Source: Aquiluna sp.
GTDB taxonomy: Bacteria > Actinomycetota > Actinomycetes > Actinomycetales > Microbacteriaceae
Length of the DNA stretch: 64,000 nt
Assembly: GCA_021741585.1 (NCBI GenBank)
Contig: JAIOXN010000002.1
Location: 108,804-172,803, forward strand
Direction: 5' to 3'
Position numbers and translations under genes: made by a program. A model generated the notes under the pieces. That model saw nothing but the letters and a program-made list of their open reading frames with translations. It was not told the origin of the DNA and did no database searches. Positions 28,109 through 35,882 of this stretch are shown here, piece by piece; position 1 is the first letter of the stretch, and the number at the start of each line of letters is the position of its first letter.

Positions 28109-28819
28109 ATGGCAATGAAGAAATATGCAGCCGAATTTCTAGGAACTTTCATCCTGGTTTTTGTGGCAGTTGGTGCAGCAGTTTTTGGCATTAGTGCGAC
28201 CGTTGGAGTAAATGGTGCTTCAAATGGAGCAGGAGTGCTGGGAGTCGCCTTTGCATTCGGCCTAGTGGTGTTTGCATTGGCATACGCTTTTGGTCCAATT
28301 TCAGGCACCCACGTGAACCCTGCAGTTACCCTCGGTGTGCTTTTGGCTGGTCGCATCTCCACAAAAGATGCATTGGGTTACTGGGTCTCCCAGTTCCTAG
28401 GAGCAATCGCTGGTGGAGCACTGTTGAAACTTTTCACAACCTCATTCGGGGCAACCGATTACACCGGAGGTCTTGGCACCAACGCCTATGACAACGGCTC
28501 AATCAACATGGCTGGGGCATTTGTCCTCGAGGCCATTTTGACCGCCGTGTTTGTGTTGGTAATTCTCTTGGCAACCGAGAAGGCCGCCACCCCAACAATG
28601 GCTGGGGCTGCTATCGGTTTCACTCTTGTCCTTGTTCACATCATCGGTATTCCACTAACCGGGACATCAGTGAACCCAGCTAGATCATTTGGTCCTGCAT
28701 TATTTGCAGGCGGAGAAGCAATGGGCCAGGTTTGGTTGTTTATTGCAGCACCGCTTGTCGGAGCAGTATTGGCATGGGCTGCATGGAAGTTCTTGAAGGT
28801 AGAGCCGGCTAAGAGCTAG
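28109..28819 (+). CDS. aqpZ: Aquaporin Z-type water channel
   Basis: A 236-residue MIP-family channel with six membrane helices and both half-helix motifs, HVNPAVTLG (NPA 70-72) and SVNPARSFGP (NPA 189-191). A His (177) and the Arg after the second NPA (192) match the narrow selectivity filter of water-selective AqpZ and not that of glycerol facilitators. A strong SD (AGGAGA) precedes the ATG. A good terminator follows, and an isolated promoter in the 105-bp upstream gap is likely. Confidence 0.9.
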   Translation: MAMKKYAAEFLGTFILVFVAVGAAVFGISATVGVNGASNGAGVLGVAFAFGLVVFALAYAFGPISGTHVNPAVTLGVLLAGRISTKDALGYWVSQFLGAIAGGALLKLFTTSFGATDYTGGLGTNAYDNGSINMAGAFVLEAILTAVFVLVILLATEKAATPTMAGAAIGFTLVLVHIIGIPLTGTSVNPARSFGPALFAGGEAMGQVWLFIAAPLVGAVLAWAAWKFLKVEPAKS

Positions 28820-28833
28820 TTGATTTATAAAAG

Positions 28834-28868
28834 AACAAGGGTGGCCTAAAAAGGCCTCCCTTGTTTTT
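28834..28868. terminator. Bidirectional intrinsic terminator after aqpZ
   Basis: Stem AACAAGGGTGGCC / GGCCTCCCTTGTT (12 of 13 paired) with a TAAAAA loop and TTTT on the + side. It lies between the convergent aqpZ and ROK genes. Confidence 0.85.
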
Positions 28869-28930
28869 AATGGATCTCAGTTTCAATGCCAGACTGTTTC
28901 CAGGGCTCATGATTTTAAGATTCGAGAGTC

Positions 28931-30133
28931 TCAGGCTCCAGAAAGTGAATAACTGGATGGCGCATTAATAAGCGCCTCGAACGGAAGCTCAGCCGCACCT
29001 AAGACCAATAGGTTGGAGCCTAAACCGCCCTTGCGAATGACCACTCGCTCGGATGCTGCAGTCAGTGACCCTTTCCGCATCTGGTTGATTAGTTGATCCG
29101 GGGCAAACTCAAAAAGTGAATTCAAGAAGCCACCCAGAACAACGACCTCTGGATTGAATATGTTCACCAAGGTGCTGATGCCATTGGCAAGATGTTCCAC
29201 CTGCTCGGAGATTAGTTTTTTGGCCTTTGGCGATTCCGTCCCTCTGATTTCAGCATCTAGCTCTTCATCGGTCGCGACATAGAGCTTGAAGATATCCAAA
29301 AGATCATTTCGCCTAACCAATGCCTCAAGAGTGCCAGGAAGGCCAGAGTAATCAACCTGTTTTGAATTTGAAATCCTGATATGCCCAAGCTCACCTGCAT
29401 ATCCGGCCGCACCACTAAGGGTCTTGCCATTATTGATCACACCTCCACCAATACCACCAGACCCGGCGAATAAAAAGATGGCGTTGTCTACCCCTTTGGC
29501 TGCGCCAAAACGAGCTTCGGCAAGGCAACCAATGCTGGCGTCATTTCCAAGATAAACAGGGAGCGAAACCTCCTGGCTTAGGGCTGCTGCAAACGCTGAT
29601 TCCACCCAGCCAAGCTGGGGAGCAAAGCGAATAACCCCATCGGAACTTCTGACCTGACCTGGGACTGAAACGCCTACGCCGGCAATCTTGATCCCCTTTG
29701 CGAGATCTCTTCGCATCTTTGTTATCACTTCGGCGGCAACCGCGATCGCACTCTCTGGTGTTGGGTGAGCTCGCATGAGTTTTCGCTCTCTTGCGAGAAC
29801 CTTTCCAGAAAGAGTCACTGCCGAAACCGTTGTGGCGTCAATTTCGGGATTTACTGAAAATGCGACCACGCTGTCAGTCGCCATCACGGCCATTGAAGGC
29901 CTGCCCACACCCGATGTTGCTTCTGTCTCTTTTTCAACCAAGAGTCCCAGCTCTGAAAGCTCGGAAACTAGGTCTGAAACTGTTGATCGATTAAGTCCGG
30001 TTGTTGCCGTGATTTTTGAACGAAGAATTGTGCCCTGGAGGTGAACTAACCGCAGTACGGTCGAGAGATTGTGCTGACGCAAGTCTTCTCCACTTCGACC
30101 GCGGTGCGATGCTTTCTCTCTCAAGTTGGGCAC
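28931..30133 (-). CDS. ROK-family (NagC/XylR-type) transcriptional regulator
   Basis: A repressor of about 400 residues: an N-terminal winged helix (SKITATTGLNRSTVSDLVSE) then a ROK sugar-binding domain with the ATP-like GSGGIGGGVINNG motif and the GELGHI zinc-region start. The zinc-binding cysteine cluster of many ROK proteins is not obvious. It is divergent from a sugar ABC importer and probably controls it. The start is uncertain: GTG 30133 is chosen for its AAAGGAGG SD (short, 3-nt spacing); ATG 30160 and TTG 30124 are alternatives. A perfect palindrome lies just upstream of its start. Confidence 0.88.
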   Translation of the reverse strand: MPNLREKASHRGRSGEDLRQHNLSTVLRLVHLQGTILRSKITATTGLNRSTVSDLVSELSELGLLVEKETEATSGVGRPSMAVMATDSVVAFSVNPEIDATTVSAVTLSGKVLARERKLMRAHPTPESAIAVAAEVITKMRRDLAKGIKIAGVGVSVPGQVRSSDGVIRFAPQLGWVESAFAAALSQEVSLPVYLGNDASIGCLAEARFGAAKGVDNAIFLFAGSGGIGGGVINNGKTLSGAAGYAGELGHIRISNSKQVDYSGLPGTLEALVRRNDLLDIFKLYVATDEELDAEIRGTESPKAKKLISEQVEHLANGISTLVNIFNPEVVVLGGFLNSLFEFAPDQLINQMRKGSLTAASERVVIRKGGLGSNLLVLGAAELPFEALINAPSSYSLSGA

Positions 30134-30162
30134 GTTCCTCCTTTGGATATCTCTAAACATAG

Positions 30163-30181
30163 TTGTTGTCTTAAACAACAA
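30163..30181. promoter_or_regulatory. ROK operator 1 (upstream of regulator gene)
   Basis: TTGTTGTCTTAAACAACAA is a perfect 7+5+7 inverted repeat directly upstream of the regulator's start region. A near-identical site occurs at 30237. Probably the autoregulatory operator. Confidence 0.8.
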
Positions 30182-30236
30182 ATAGGTAACGTTACTCATT
30201 CGTTAGCAGAATCAGGTCATCTCAGATTGCATTAGT

Positions 30237-30255
30237 TTGTTGTCTGATACAACAT
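30237..30255. promoter_or_regulatory. ROK operator 2 (upstream of ABC importer)
   Basis: TTGTTGTCTGATACAACAT is a 7+5+7 repeat with one mismatch, ending in or next to a -10-like CATAAT/TAATAC. It should block the importer promoter when the repressor is bound. Confidence 0.8.
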
Positions 30256-30283
30256 AATACGGAGTCCCGATTGGGGGGCCTAT

Positions 30284-30299
30284 TCGAGGAACCCCTCGA
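30284..30299 (+). promoter_or_regulatory. Leader hairpin before sugar-binding protein gene
   Basis: TCGAGG-AACC-CCTCGA stem-loop in the predicted 5' leader, about 35 nt before the ATG. It could protect the mRNA or modulate translation. Confidence 0.35.
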
Positions 30300-30333
30300 G
30301 TATTAAAAAGAAATGGAAGGGACCGAATTCACT

Positions 30334-31413
30334 ATGAAGAAATCTTCATTGTTTTCAATCTCGGCACTTGCAGCAGTAGCAGCATTGACGCTTGCTGGCT
30401 GTGCAGCTGATACCGCAACAGAGACCACCGAAGCCGCAAGCGAGACTGCCGTAGAGGCAACCGCAGGCCGTGCATGTGTGATCTTGCCAGACGCTGACAG
30501 CGGTACCCGCTGGGAGCCAGGCGACCGTCCGGCTTTGGAGAAGGCACTTACAGCTGCCGGATACGAAGTTGACATCCAGAACGCTCAGTCAGACACCGCA
30601 AAGTTTGCAACCATCGCCGACCAGCAGCTTTCAAAGGGCTGTGGCGTGATGCTATTGGTTGACTACCAGGGTGCTGGAATCTCAGTTGCTGAGAAGGCAA
30701 AGGCACAGGGCATTCCTGTAATCGCATATGACCGTCCAATTGCTGGCGCTGACTACTACGTATCATTCGACAACGAGGTTGTTGGTGCAATGCAGGGTCA
30801 GATGATCGTTGATGGTCTAGCCGCTGCTGGCAAGGACATCGCAACCGCAAGCATCATCTACTCATCTGGAGACCCAGCTGACGGTAACGCTGCAATGTTC
30901 CTAAACGGAGCGCTTTCTGTTCTTGATGCAGCCGGTGCTTCTGCTGCATTCACCATGGAAGGTACTTGGGATGGAACCAAGGCTGGCACCCTATTCGAGC
31001 AGGCATTCACTGCTGTTTCAGGTAAGGTCGACGCTGTTCTAGCTCCTAACGACAACAACGCTGCTTCGATCATCGCGATCCTAGACAAGAACGGCCTTAC
31101 CGTTCCTGTTTCTGGTCAGGATGCATCAATTGCTGGTCTACAGAACGTTCTTCTAGGCAAGCAGTATGCAACTGTTTACAAGCCATTCACCATCGAGGCT
31201 GAGGCTGGCGCTGCAATGGCCATCTCAATCTTGAAGGGTGAGGTTCCTGCTACAAACAAGACCCTTGAGGATGGAACCCCATTCTTGGCTCTAGACCCAA
31301 TCTCGGTTGGTGCTGACCAGGTCAAGGACGTAGTAGCTGCTGGCGACGCAACTGTAGAGGCACTCTGCACCGCAGATGTTGCTGCAGCTTGTGCAAAGTA
31401 CGGCATTAACTAG
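30334..31413 (+). CDS. XylF-like sugar-binding lipoprotein of ABC importer
   Basis: A 359-residue periplasmic-binding-protein-fold lipoprotein. The signal peptide starts MKKSSLFSIS with lipobox LAGC, followed by a Thr/Glu/Ala-rich linker. The mature part resembles XylF/ChvE sugar-binding proteins: SGTRWEPGDRP, VIAYDRPIAGADYYVSFDN and VYKPFTIEA. The ligand is probably xylose or a related monosaccharide, but specificity is not readable. ATG 30334 is chosen for the signal peptide; an in-frame ATG at 30313 would add seven residues. The gene is visibly enriched in a narrow set of codons, suggesting high expression. Hairpins separate it from the ATPase gene. Confidence 0.88.
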   Translation: MKKSSLFSISALAAVAALTLAGCAADTATETTEAASETAVEATAGRACVILPDADSGTRWEPGDRPALEKALTAAGYEVDIQNAQSDTAKFATIADQQLSKGCGVMLLVDYQGAGISVAEKAKAQGIPVIAYDRPIAGADYYVSFDNEVVGAMQGQMIVDGLAAAGKDIATASIIYSSGDPADGNAAMFLNGALSVLDAAGASAAFTMEGTWDGTKAGTLFEQAFTAVSGKVDAVLAPNDNNAASIIAILDKNGLTVPVSGQDASIAGLQNVLLGKQYATVYKPFTIEAEAGAAMAISILKGEVPATNKTLEDGTPFLALDPISVGADQVKDVVAAGDATVEALCTADVAAACAKYGIN

Positions 31414-31426
31414 TAACAAAAGTTCC

Positions 31427-31461
31427 GCTGCGTGCTGGCCCTTTTAGGGCCAGCACGCAGC
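31427..31461 (+). terminator. Strong hairpin between binding-protein and ATPase genes
   Basis: A 15-bp perfect stem (GCTGCGTGCTGGCCC and its complement) with a TTTTA loop, lying 14 nt after the binding-protein stop. It is followed by TAGCAATTTCTC and not a pure T-run, so partial termination or mRNA 3' protection is likelier than full termination. Confidence 0.7.
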
Positions 31462-31490
31462 TAGCAATTTCTCTATAGTTTTTATAAAGA

Positions 31491-31510
31491 CAAGCTCGAG
31501 GGCGAGCTTG
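31491..31510 (+). other. Second hairpin upstream of ATPase gene
   Basis: CAAGCTCG-AGGG-CGAGCTTG, 8-bp perfect stem. It ends 6 nt before the ATPase SD (GGGAG). A TATAAA-like box just before it could serve an internal promoter. Confidence 0.5.
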
Positions 31511-31526
31511 CAGATCGGGAGTACCA

Positions 31527-32270
31527 ATGTCGAATCCGGTCATCGAATTACGCGATGTCAAAAAGAGTTTTGGGCCAGTAGAAGTTCTCAAGGGTGTAAA
31601 CCTAAAGGTAAACGCCGGTCAGGTGACCGCGCTTGTTGGTGACAACGGTGCTGGAAAATCTACCTTGATCAAAGGGCTTTCGGGAGTCCAGCCATATGAC
31701 AGCGGCACAATCCTTTTCGATGGCCAGGAAGTTGACATCAACAATCCAATTCAGGCAGCAAAGCTAGGTATTGAAGTTGTTTACCAGGACTTGGCTCTCT
31801 GTGAAAATCTAGACATCGTTCAGAACATGTTTCTAGGCCGCGAAGAGCTTCTGCAAAAGACACTTGATGAACCAAGCATGGAACTTCAGGCAACCAAGGC
31901 CCTGCAGTCCCTGTCTGTTAGAACAGTGAAATCTGTTCGCCAGAAAGTTTCTTCTCTTTCAGGTGGCCAGCGCCAGACCGTTGCAATTGCAAGATCGGTG
32001 CTTCGTAACGCCAAGCTAGTGATTCTTGATGAACCGACAGCCGCGCTAGGCGTCGCACAGACTGAACAGGTATTGAATCTGGTTCAGCGACTTGCCGACT
32101 CAGGCGTTGCCGTTTTGATTATTAGCCACAACCTTGCAGATGTCTTCAAGGTTTGTGACGACATCTCAGTTTTGTATTTGGGTCGCATGGTAACCCAGAT
32201 CGAGACAACAAAAACAACCCAAAATGACGTGGTGGGATACATCACCGGAACAAAGTCAGTTGAGGACTAA
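31527..32270 (+). CDS. Sugar ABC importer ATPase (single-domain, XylG/FrcA type)
   Basis: A 247-residue ABC ATPase with Walker A GDNGAGKST (38-46), signature LSGGQRQTVAIARS, Walker B LVILDEPTAAL and H-loop ISHN. E. coli XylG or RbsA have two fused ATPase domains (about 500 residues); this protein has one, as in FrcA-type importers, so it should act as a homodimer. SD GGGAG lies 5 nt before the ATG. It is followed after 3 bp by the permease. Confidence 0.9.
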   Translation: MSNPVIELRDVKKSFGPVEVLKGVNLKVNAGQVTALVGDNGAGKSTLIKGLSGVQPYDSGTILFDGQEVDINNPIQAAKLGIEVVYQDLALCENLDIVQNMFLGREELLQKTLDEPSMELQATKALQSLSVRTVKSVRQKVSSLSGGQRQTVAIARSVLRNAKLVILDEPTAALGVAQTEQVLNLVQRLADSGVAVLIISHNLADVFKVCDDISVLYLGRMVTQIETTKTTQNDVVGYITGTKSVED

Positions 32271-32273
32271 TTC

Positions 32274-33533
32274 ATGACTAACTCAAACACTCAAGGCTTA
32301 AACCTCGCTGCCCAGGAGATTGCATCCGGGCACGAGGGTGGCGTGATGGATCAAGTTAGGGCCTACTTCTCCAGGGTCAAAAACGGCGAGATGGGCGCGC
32401 TGCCAGCCGTCGGAGCCCTGCTGGTGTTGACAGCCCTGTTCTCATCTCTCAGCCCATATTTCATGACCAAGTTGAACTTTGCCAATCTGTTTGTGCAGGC
32501 AGCTCAGCTCACAACCCTTGCGGTAGCACTTGTGTTCGTTCTCCTACTTGCTGAGATTGACCTTTCAGCCGGTGTTGCCGCAGGTGTTGCAATGGACGTG
32601 TTCTATCTCTCAACCACCTTCGGTGTTCCATGGCAAATAGCTATTCTTGCTGCCCTGGGCGTGGGAGTAATTCTTGGCCTAACACTTGGATTCTTCGTCG
32701 CAAAGATTGGCGTGCCCTCATTTGTTATTTCTCTAGCGTTCTTCCTGGGATTGCAGGGCGTTGCCCTGATTCTGCTTGGAGATGGCGGCCTATTCCGCGT
32801 TGAAGTCCCTGAAGTTCGAGCGATCATGAACAACAATTTGCCCATTTGGGGTGGCTGGTTGCTTTTGATCATTGTGGTTGGAGTATCAGCCGGCATGGGC
32901 TTCTATGACCGCTACCGTCGCACGGCAAGTGGTCTGGTAAACAGGCCGGTTACTTTGCTTCTAATCAAACTTGCCTTTATGACGCTGGTTGGTGGCGGGG
33001 TTATCTATGTTTTGAACCTGAACCGCAGTGCTTCGGTCAAGGAGATTTCCGGTGTTCCAATTGTGATTCCAATTGTGTTGGTAATCATCTTCCTGGGAAC
33101 CTTCCTGCTTGATAGAACTAAATTTGGACGTCACCTTTATGCCGTAGGTGGCAACCCTGAGGCCGCTAGAAGAGCTGGTATCAAGGTCGTTAGGATTCGC
33201 ATAACTGCATTCGTAATTACCTCAACTCTTGCCGTTGTCGCGGGCCTATTCCACGTCAGCCGCATCGGAGTGGTTGAGGCTGCTGCCGGTCGTACCATCG
33301 TCCTAAGCGGTGTCGCCGCAGCTGTTGTTGGTGGAGTGAGCCTCTTTGGTGGCCGCGGTCGCCTGATCCATGCTGCATTAGGTGCAATGGTGATCTCAAT
33401 CATCGATAATGGGCTTGGACTGTTAGGGCTATCCGCTGGAATCAGCTTTGTTGTGACCGGAACCGTGCTGGCACTTGCTGCAACAGTTGATGCTGTTTCC
33501 AGAAAGCGCTCTGGCGGCTCTAAACATAAATAA
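32274..33533 (+). CDS. Sugar ABC importer permease (XylH type)
   Basis: A 419-residue BPD_transp_2-family permease with roughly 10-12 membrane helices after a 45-residue cytoplasmic N-terminus. The conserved GRHLYAVGGNPEAARRAGIKV segment before the last helices is the ATPase-contact loop of this family. It completes the importer with the upstream binding protein and ATPase. No sugar kinase or isomerase lies alongside, so the pathway for the imported sugar is elsewhere. Confidence 0.9.
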   Translation: MTNSNTQGLNLAAQEIASGHEGGVMDQVRAYFSRVKNGEMGALPAVGALLVLTALFSSLSPYFMTKLNFANLFVQAAQLTTLAVALVFVLLLAEIDLSAGVAAGVAMDVFYLSTTFGVPWQIAILAALGVGVILGLTLGFFVAKIGVPSFVISLAFFLGLQGVALILLGDGGLFRVEVPEVRAIMNNNLPIWGGWLLLIIVVGVSAGMGFYDRYRRTASGLVNRPVTLLLIKLAFMTLVGGGVIYVLNLNRSASVKEISGVPIVIPIVLVIIFLGTFLLDRTKFGRHLYAVGGNPEAARRAGIKVVRIRITAFVITSTLAVVAGLFHVSRIGVVEAAAGRTIVLSGVAAAVVGGVSLFGGRGRLIHAALGAMVISIIDNGLGLLGLSAGISFVVTGTVLALAATVDAVSRKRSGGSKHK

Positions 33534-33539
33534 CTAACT

Positions 33540-33565
33540 CCTCGAAGCTCCAACAGGTTTCGAGG
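33540..33565 (+). terminator. Possible terminator hairpin after importer operon
   Basis: CCTCGAA / TTCGAGG 7-bp stem with a 12-nt loop, shortly after the permease stop; no T-run follows. Confidence 0.35.
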
Positions 33566-33636
33566 GCTACTCGGTCATTTAGGAACTCGAAGCCCATAGT
33601 TTCTAATGCCCGTTGTGTAACCCTTGCTTAAAGTAA

Positions 33637-33676
33637 AAATTCCGCTTCCAAGATTTTGTCATCGGAAACGGAATTT
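33637..33676 (-). terminator. Terminator of tRNA-Glu
   Basis: On the minus strand, directly after the tRNA, a 13-bp stem (AAATTCCGTTTCC pairing with GGAAGCGGAATTT, one G-T pair) is followed by TTAC. The stem overlaps the last base of the CCA. Confidence 0.7.
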
Positions 33677-33751
33677 GGTGACCCCAGCGGGATTCGAACC
33701 CGCGCCGCTGCCGTGAGAGGGCAGTGTCCTAGGCCGCTAAACGATGGGGCC
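33676..33751 (-). tRNA. tRNA-Glu (CTC)
   Basis: A 76-nt cloverleaf with encoded CCA. Acceptor GGCCCCA pairs with TGGGGTC (one G-T), the anticodon loop is CTCTCAC giving anticodon CTC, and the T loop is GTTCGAATC. Discriminator A. It stands alone, about 2.1 kb from tRNA-Gln and gltX. Confidence 0.95.
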
Positions 33752-33797
33752 GAAAAGCAACTTCAGAAGTCTGCCATAAATTCCGAAAGAAGGCAAT

Positions 33798-34691
33798 CTA
33801 CCGGCTAAAAACTTGCAGTGCTCCGGGATGAATTTCGGTGCTGAAAGGCGCAGGTCCAATCAGCTCTCCATCGCACGTCATTGGAAAGCCATTGTTCTCA
33901 ATCCGAATGGATTTGGCTTTGAAGATTTCTACCTCTTCGTAGTTGATGTGCTCGCCCTTGTAGACGGTAGGAAAGATCTGCAAAAGCTTTGGTCTTGATA
34001 CTTTGTGGAGGATAAAAACTTCTAGTTCGCCATCGGTAATTTCCGACTGAGGTGAGATGCGCATTCCGCCACCAAAGTTCTTCACGTTTGCGACACCACA
34101 GAGCATTGCTGTGACATCCCTGTGTTCCCCGTCAACCACTAGGTGGTAATCGATTGGTCTGAACCTTGGAAGTTCCAATAGCAAAGAGGCAATGTAGCTA
34201 TTTGGTCCTTTTGGCCACTTCAAACCATTCGCCCGCTGAGCACAGAGTGCATCAAAGCCGGCCGAGATTGATCCAAGTGACCAAAACTCTCTTTCACCGG
34301 TTGTGACCTTCATGACATCAACTCGGCGCGGGGAATCCAAGGACTCGAGAATATTAGAAACAGCTGCGGGGATATCTTGGAGCGGGATGTTGAGCTCTCG
34401 CGCCTGGTCGTTTCCTGAACCTGCAGGGACAATCCCTAAGGGCAGCTGGTTCGGGACGCAAATGTTTACGCCAAGCTGGGCCGTCCCATCACCCCCGATT
34501 GCAATCACTCCAGAAATCTCCTGATCGGAAATTGCAATCTGAGATTTCTCTTTGGCATGGAGAGCCGAATCGGCACTTAGGTTTATCGCCGGGATGCCGG
34601 CTTTGGCAAGAAGTTCGAAAACCTTATCGCCAACGATATTGCCGCGACCACGGTTTGCCTGAGGATTGACCAACACTCCAAGTGGCTTCAT
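33798..34691 (-). CDS. Diacylglycerol kinase-like lipid kinase
   Basis: A 297-residue DagK/YegS-family kinase, probably phosphorylating diacylglycerol or a related lipid. The catalytic domain shows VNPQANRGRG, the nucleotide-binding IAIGGDGT and PAGSGNDQAR, and the C-terminal domain shows DGELEVFIL. ATG 34691 is chosen because the family begins at the first beta strand (MKPLGVLVNP) and AAAGG lies 8 nt upstream; a longer frame would add 26 unrelated residues. It is divergent from the MBL-fold gene. Confidence 0.88.
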   Translation of the reverse strand: MKPLGVLVNPQANRGRGNIVGDKVFELLAKAGIPAINLSADSALHAKEKSQIAISDQEISGVIAIGGDGTAQLGVNICVPNQLPLGIVPAGSGNDQARELNIPLQDIPAAVSNILESLDSPRRVDVMKVTTGEREFWSLGSISAGFDALCAQRANGLKWPKGPNSYIASLLLELPRFRPIDYHLVVDGEHRDVTAMLCGVANVKNFGGGMRISPQSEITDGELEVFILHKVSRPKLLQIFPTVYKGEHINYEEVEIFKAKSIRIENNGFPMTCDGELIGPAPFSTEIHPGALQVFSR

Positions 34692-34745
34692 TGCCAGCCT
34701 TTCTAATCTGCAATAAACATAGACTGGATTCCGAGAGGTGTGGGC

Positions 34746-35381
34746 ATGAAAATCTTGAAACACGAACACGCATTTTTGGAGCTATCCAAGAATTCGGGAA
34801 CTATTTTGATCGACCCTGGAATGTATTCGACAACACTGCCTGGCCTGGGTAAGGTTTCGGCGATTGTCCTAACCCACATTCATGACGACCACAGCTATCT
34901 CCCCCACCTAGAAGTGATTGCCAGTCACAATCCAGGACTGCAGATCTTCGGCCCTGCGGAGATTGCGGAAAAACTAAAGGGCCTTGAAGTGACAACCTGT
35001 TTTCACGGCGATAGCCACGAGGTCGCAGGTTTTCAGCTCGAGTTTTTTGGAGATCTTCACCAGGAAATCCACCGCAGCATTCCCTTGGTTCAGAACCTCG
35101 GCGTGATGGTAGATAAGAGGCTCTACTATCCGGGTGACAGCTACACCTTCCCGGAATATCCGGTTGAAGTTTTGGCTTGCCCTTCGGCGGCACCCTGGAT
35201 GAAGATTTCAGATTTAATTGATTACCTTGAAGCCTTGAAGCCAAAGAGGGTCTTCCCAACCCACAACGCGATTCTCTCTGACTTTGGAAACACCCTCCAA
35301 AACAACAGAATCAAGGAGTTTGTTGAGAAAAACGGTGGAGATTTTACCTACCTGCAGCCAGGAGATTCACTAGAAATCTAG
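34746..35381 (+). CDS. MBL-fold metallohydrolase (UlaG-like)
   Basis: A 211-residue metallo-beta-lactamase-fold protein. The metal site is THIHDDHSY (HxHxDH), with PGDSYTFP and FPTHNA later. A UlaG-like hydrolase is the nearest type; the substrate is unknown. The ATG at 34746 has SD GAGAGG 7 nt upstream, better placed than the GTG six bases earlier. The 3' end overlaps the convergent membrane-protein gene by 12 bp. Confidence 0.8.
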   Translation: MKILKHEHAFLELSKNSGTILIDPGMYSTTLPGLGKVSAIVLTHIHDDHSYLPHLEVIASHNPGLQIFGPAEIAEKLKGLEVTTCFHGDSHEVAGFQLEFFGDLHQEIHRSIPLVQNLGVMVDKRLYYPGDSYTFPEYPVEVLACPSAAPWMKISDLIDYLEALKPKRVFPTHNAILSDFGNTLQNNRIKEFVEKNGGDFTYLQPGDSLEI

Positions 35382-35759
35382 CGCCACCAAAATCGATGCC
35401 AAAAGCATCGCAATTGTCGTCCCGCTCCAAAGTCGCTTCTCTTTTTGGCTTTTGGTGATGTTGTTCATAAGAGCCGAGAGTGCACTCAAACTAACCAGGA
35501 CCCAGTTTGTGATTTGATTACCCGCTTGGCCCAACAGCTGTGGTACTAGACCCAATTGGGCAACATAGTGCCCTGCAAATGCAAGCATCAAAAAGAAAGA
35601 AACGATGCTTCCCAAGCGGTAACCGGTTGGGAGCTTTCCTTTATGTTGCCCTCCATAGGCAAACTCCCCTAAAGGAGCTCCCAGAACAATCGCCAGCTGG
35701 AAAAGAGCGGTGGCCAGAAATGCAAAAACTAAAAAACCGGAGGCAAATGCACTAAGCAT
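35370..35759 (-). CDS. Small membrane protein behind tRNA-Gln
   Basis: A 129-residue protein with about four membrane helices and the conserved stretch LGAPLGEFAYGGQHKGKLP, which I recall from uncharacterised small membrane proteins in several phyla; no function is known. The only usable start (ATG 35759) follows a strong GGAGG 6 nt upstream, but both lie inside a terminator-like hairpin (35736-35772). The gene is 22 bp downstream of tRNA-Gln on the same strand, so it would be expressed by read-through from gltX/tRNA-Gln. Confidence 0.75.
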   Translation of the reverse strand: MLSAFASGFLVFAFLATALFQLAIVLGAPLGEFAYGGQHKGKLPTGYRLGSIVSFFLMLAFAGHYVAQLGLVPQLLGQAGNQITNWVLVSLSALSALMNNITKSQKEKRLWSGTTIAMLLASILVALDF

Positions 35760-35772
35760 TTTTACCTCCGGT
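35725..35772 (-). terminator. Terminator-like hairpin covering SD and start codon
   Basis: On the minus strand ACCGGAGG pairs with CCTCCGGT (8 bp) and AAATGC pairs with GCATTT (6 bp, loop TTAGT), followed by TTTTTT and another T-run. The first arm holds the SD and the second holds the ATG of the membrane-protein gene. It begins 9 nt after tRNA-Gln. Confidence 0.8.
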
Positions 35773-35781
35773 AATTCCTTG

Positions 35782-35853
35782 CTGGGGTACCTGGACTCGA
35801 ACCAAGAACAAAGGTACCAGAAACCTCCGTGTTGCCAATTACACCATACCCCA
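35782..35853 (-). tRNA. tRNA-Gln (CTG)
   Basis: A 72-nt cloverleaf: acceptor TGGGGTA / TACCCCA, anticodon loop TTCTGGT giving CTG, T loop GTTCGAGTC, discriminator G. CCA is not encoded (the 3' flank reads CAA). It lies 29 bp downstream of gltX on the same strand, so it is likely part of the gltX transcript. Confidence 0.93.
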
Positions 35854-35882
35854 AGGGTCAGACCTAGGTCCGACGTCCTATC

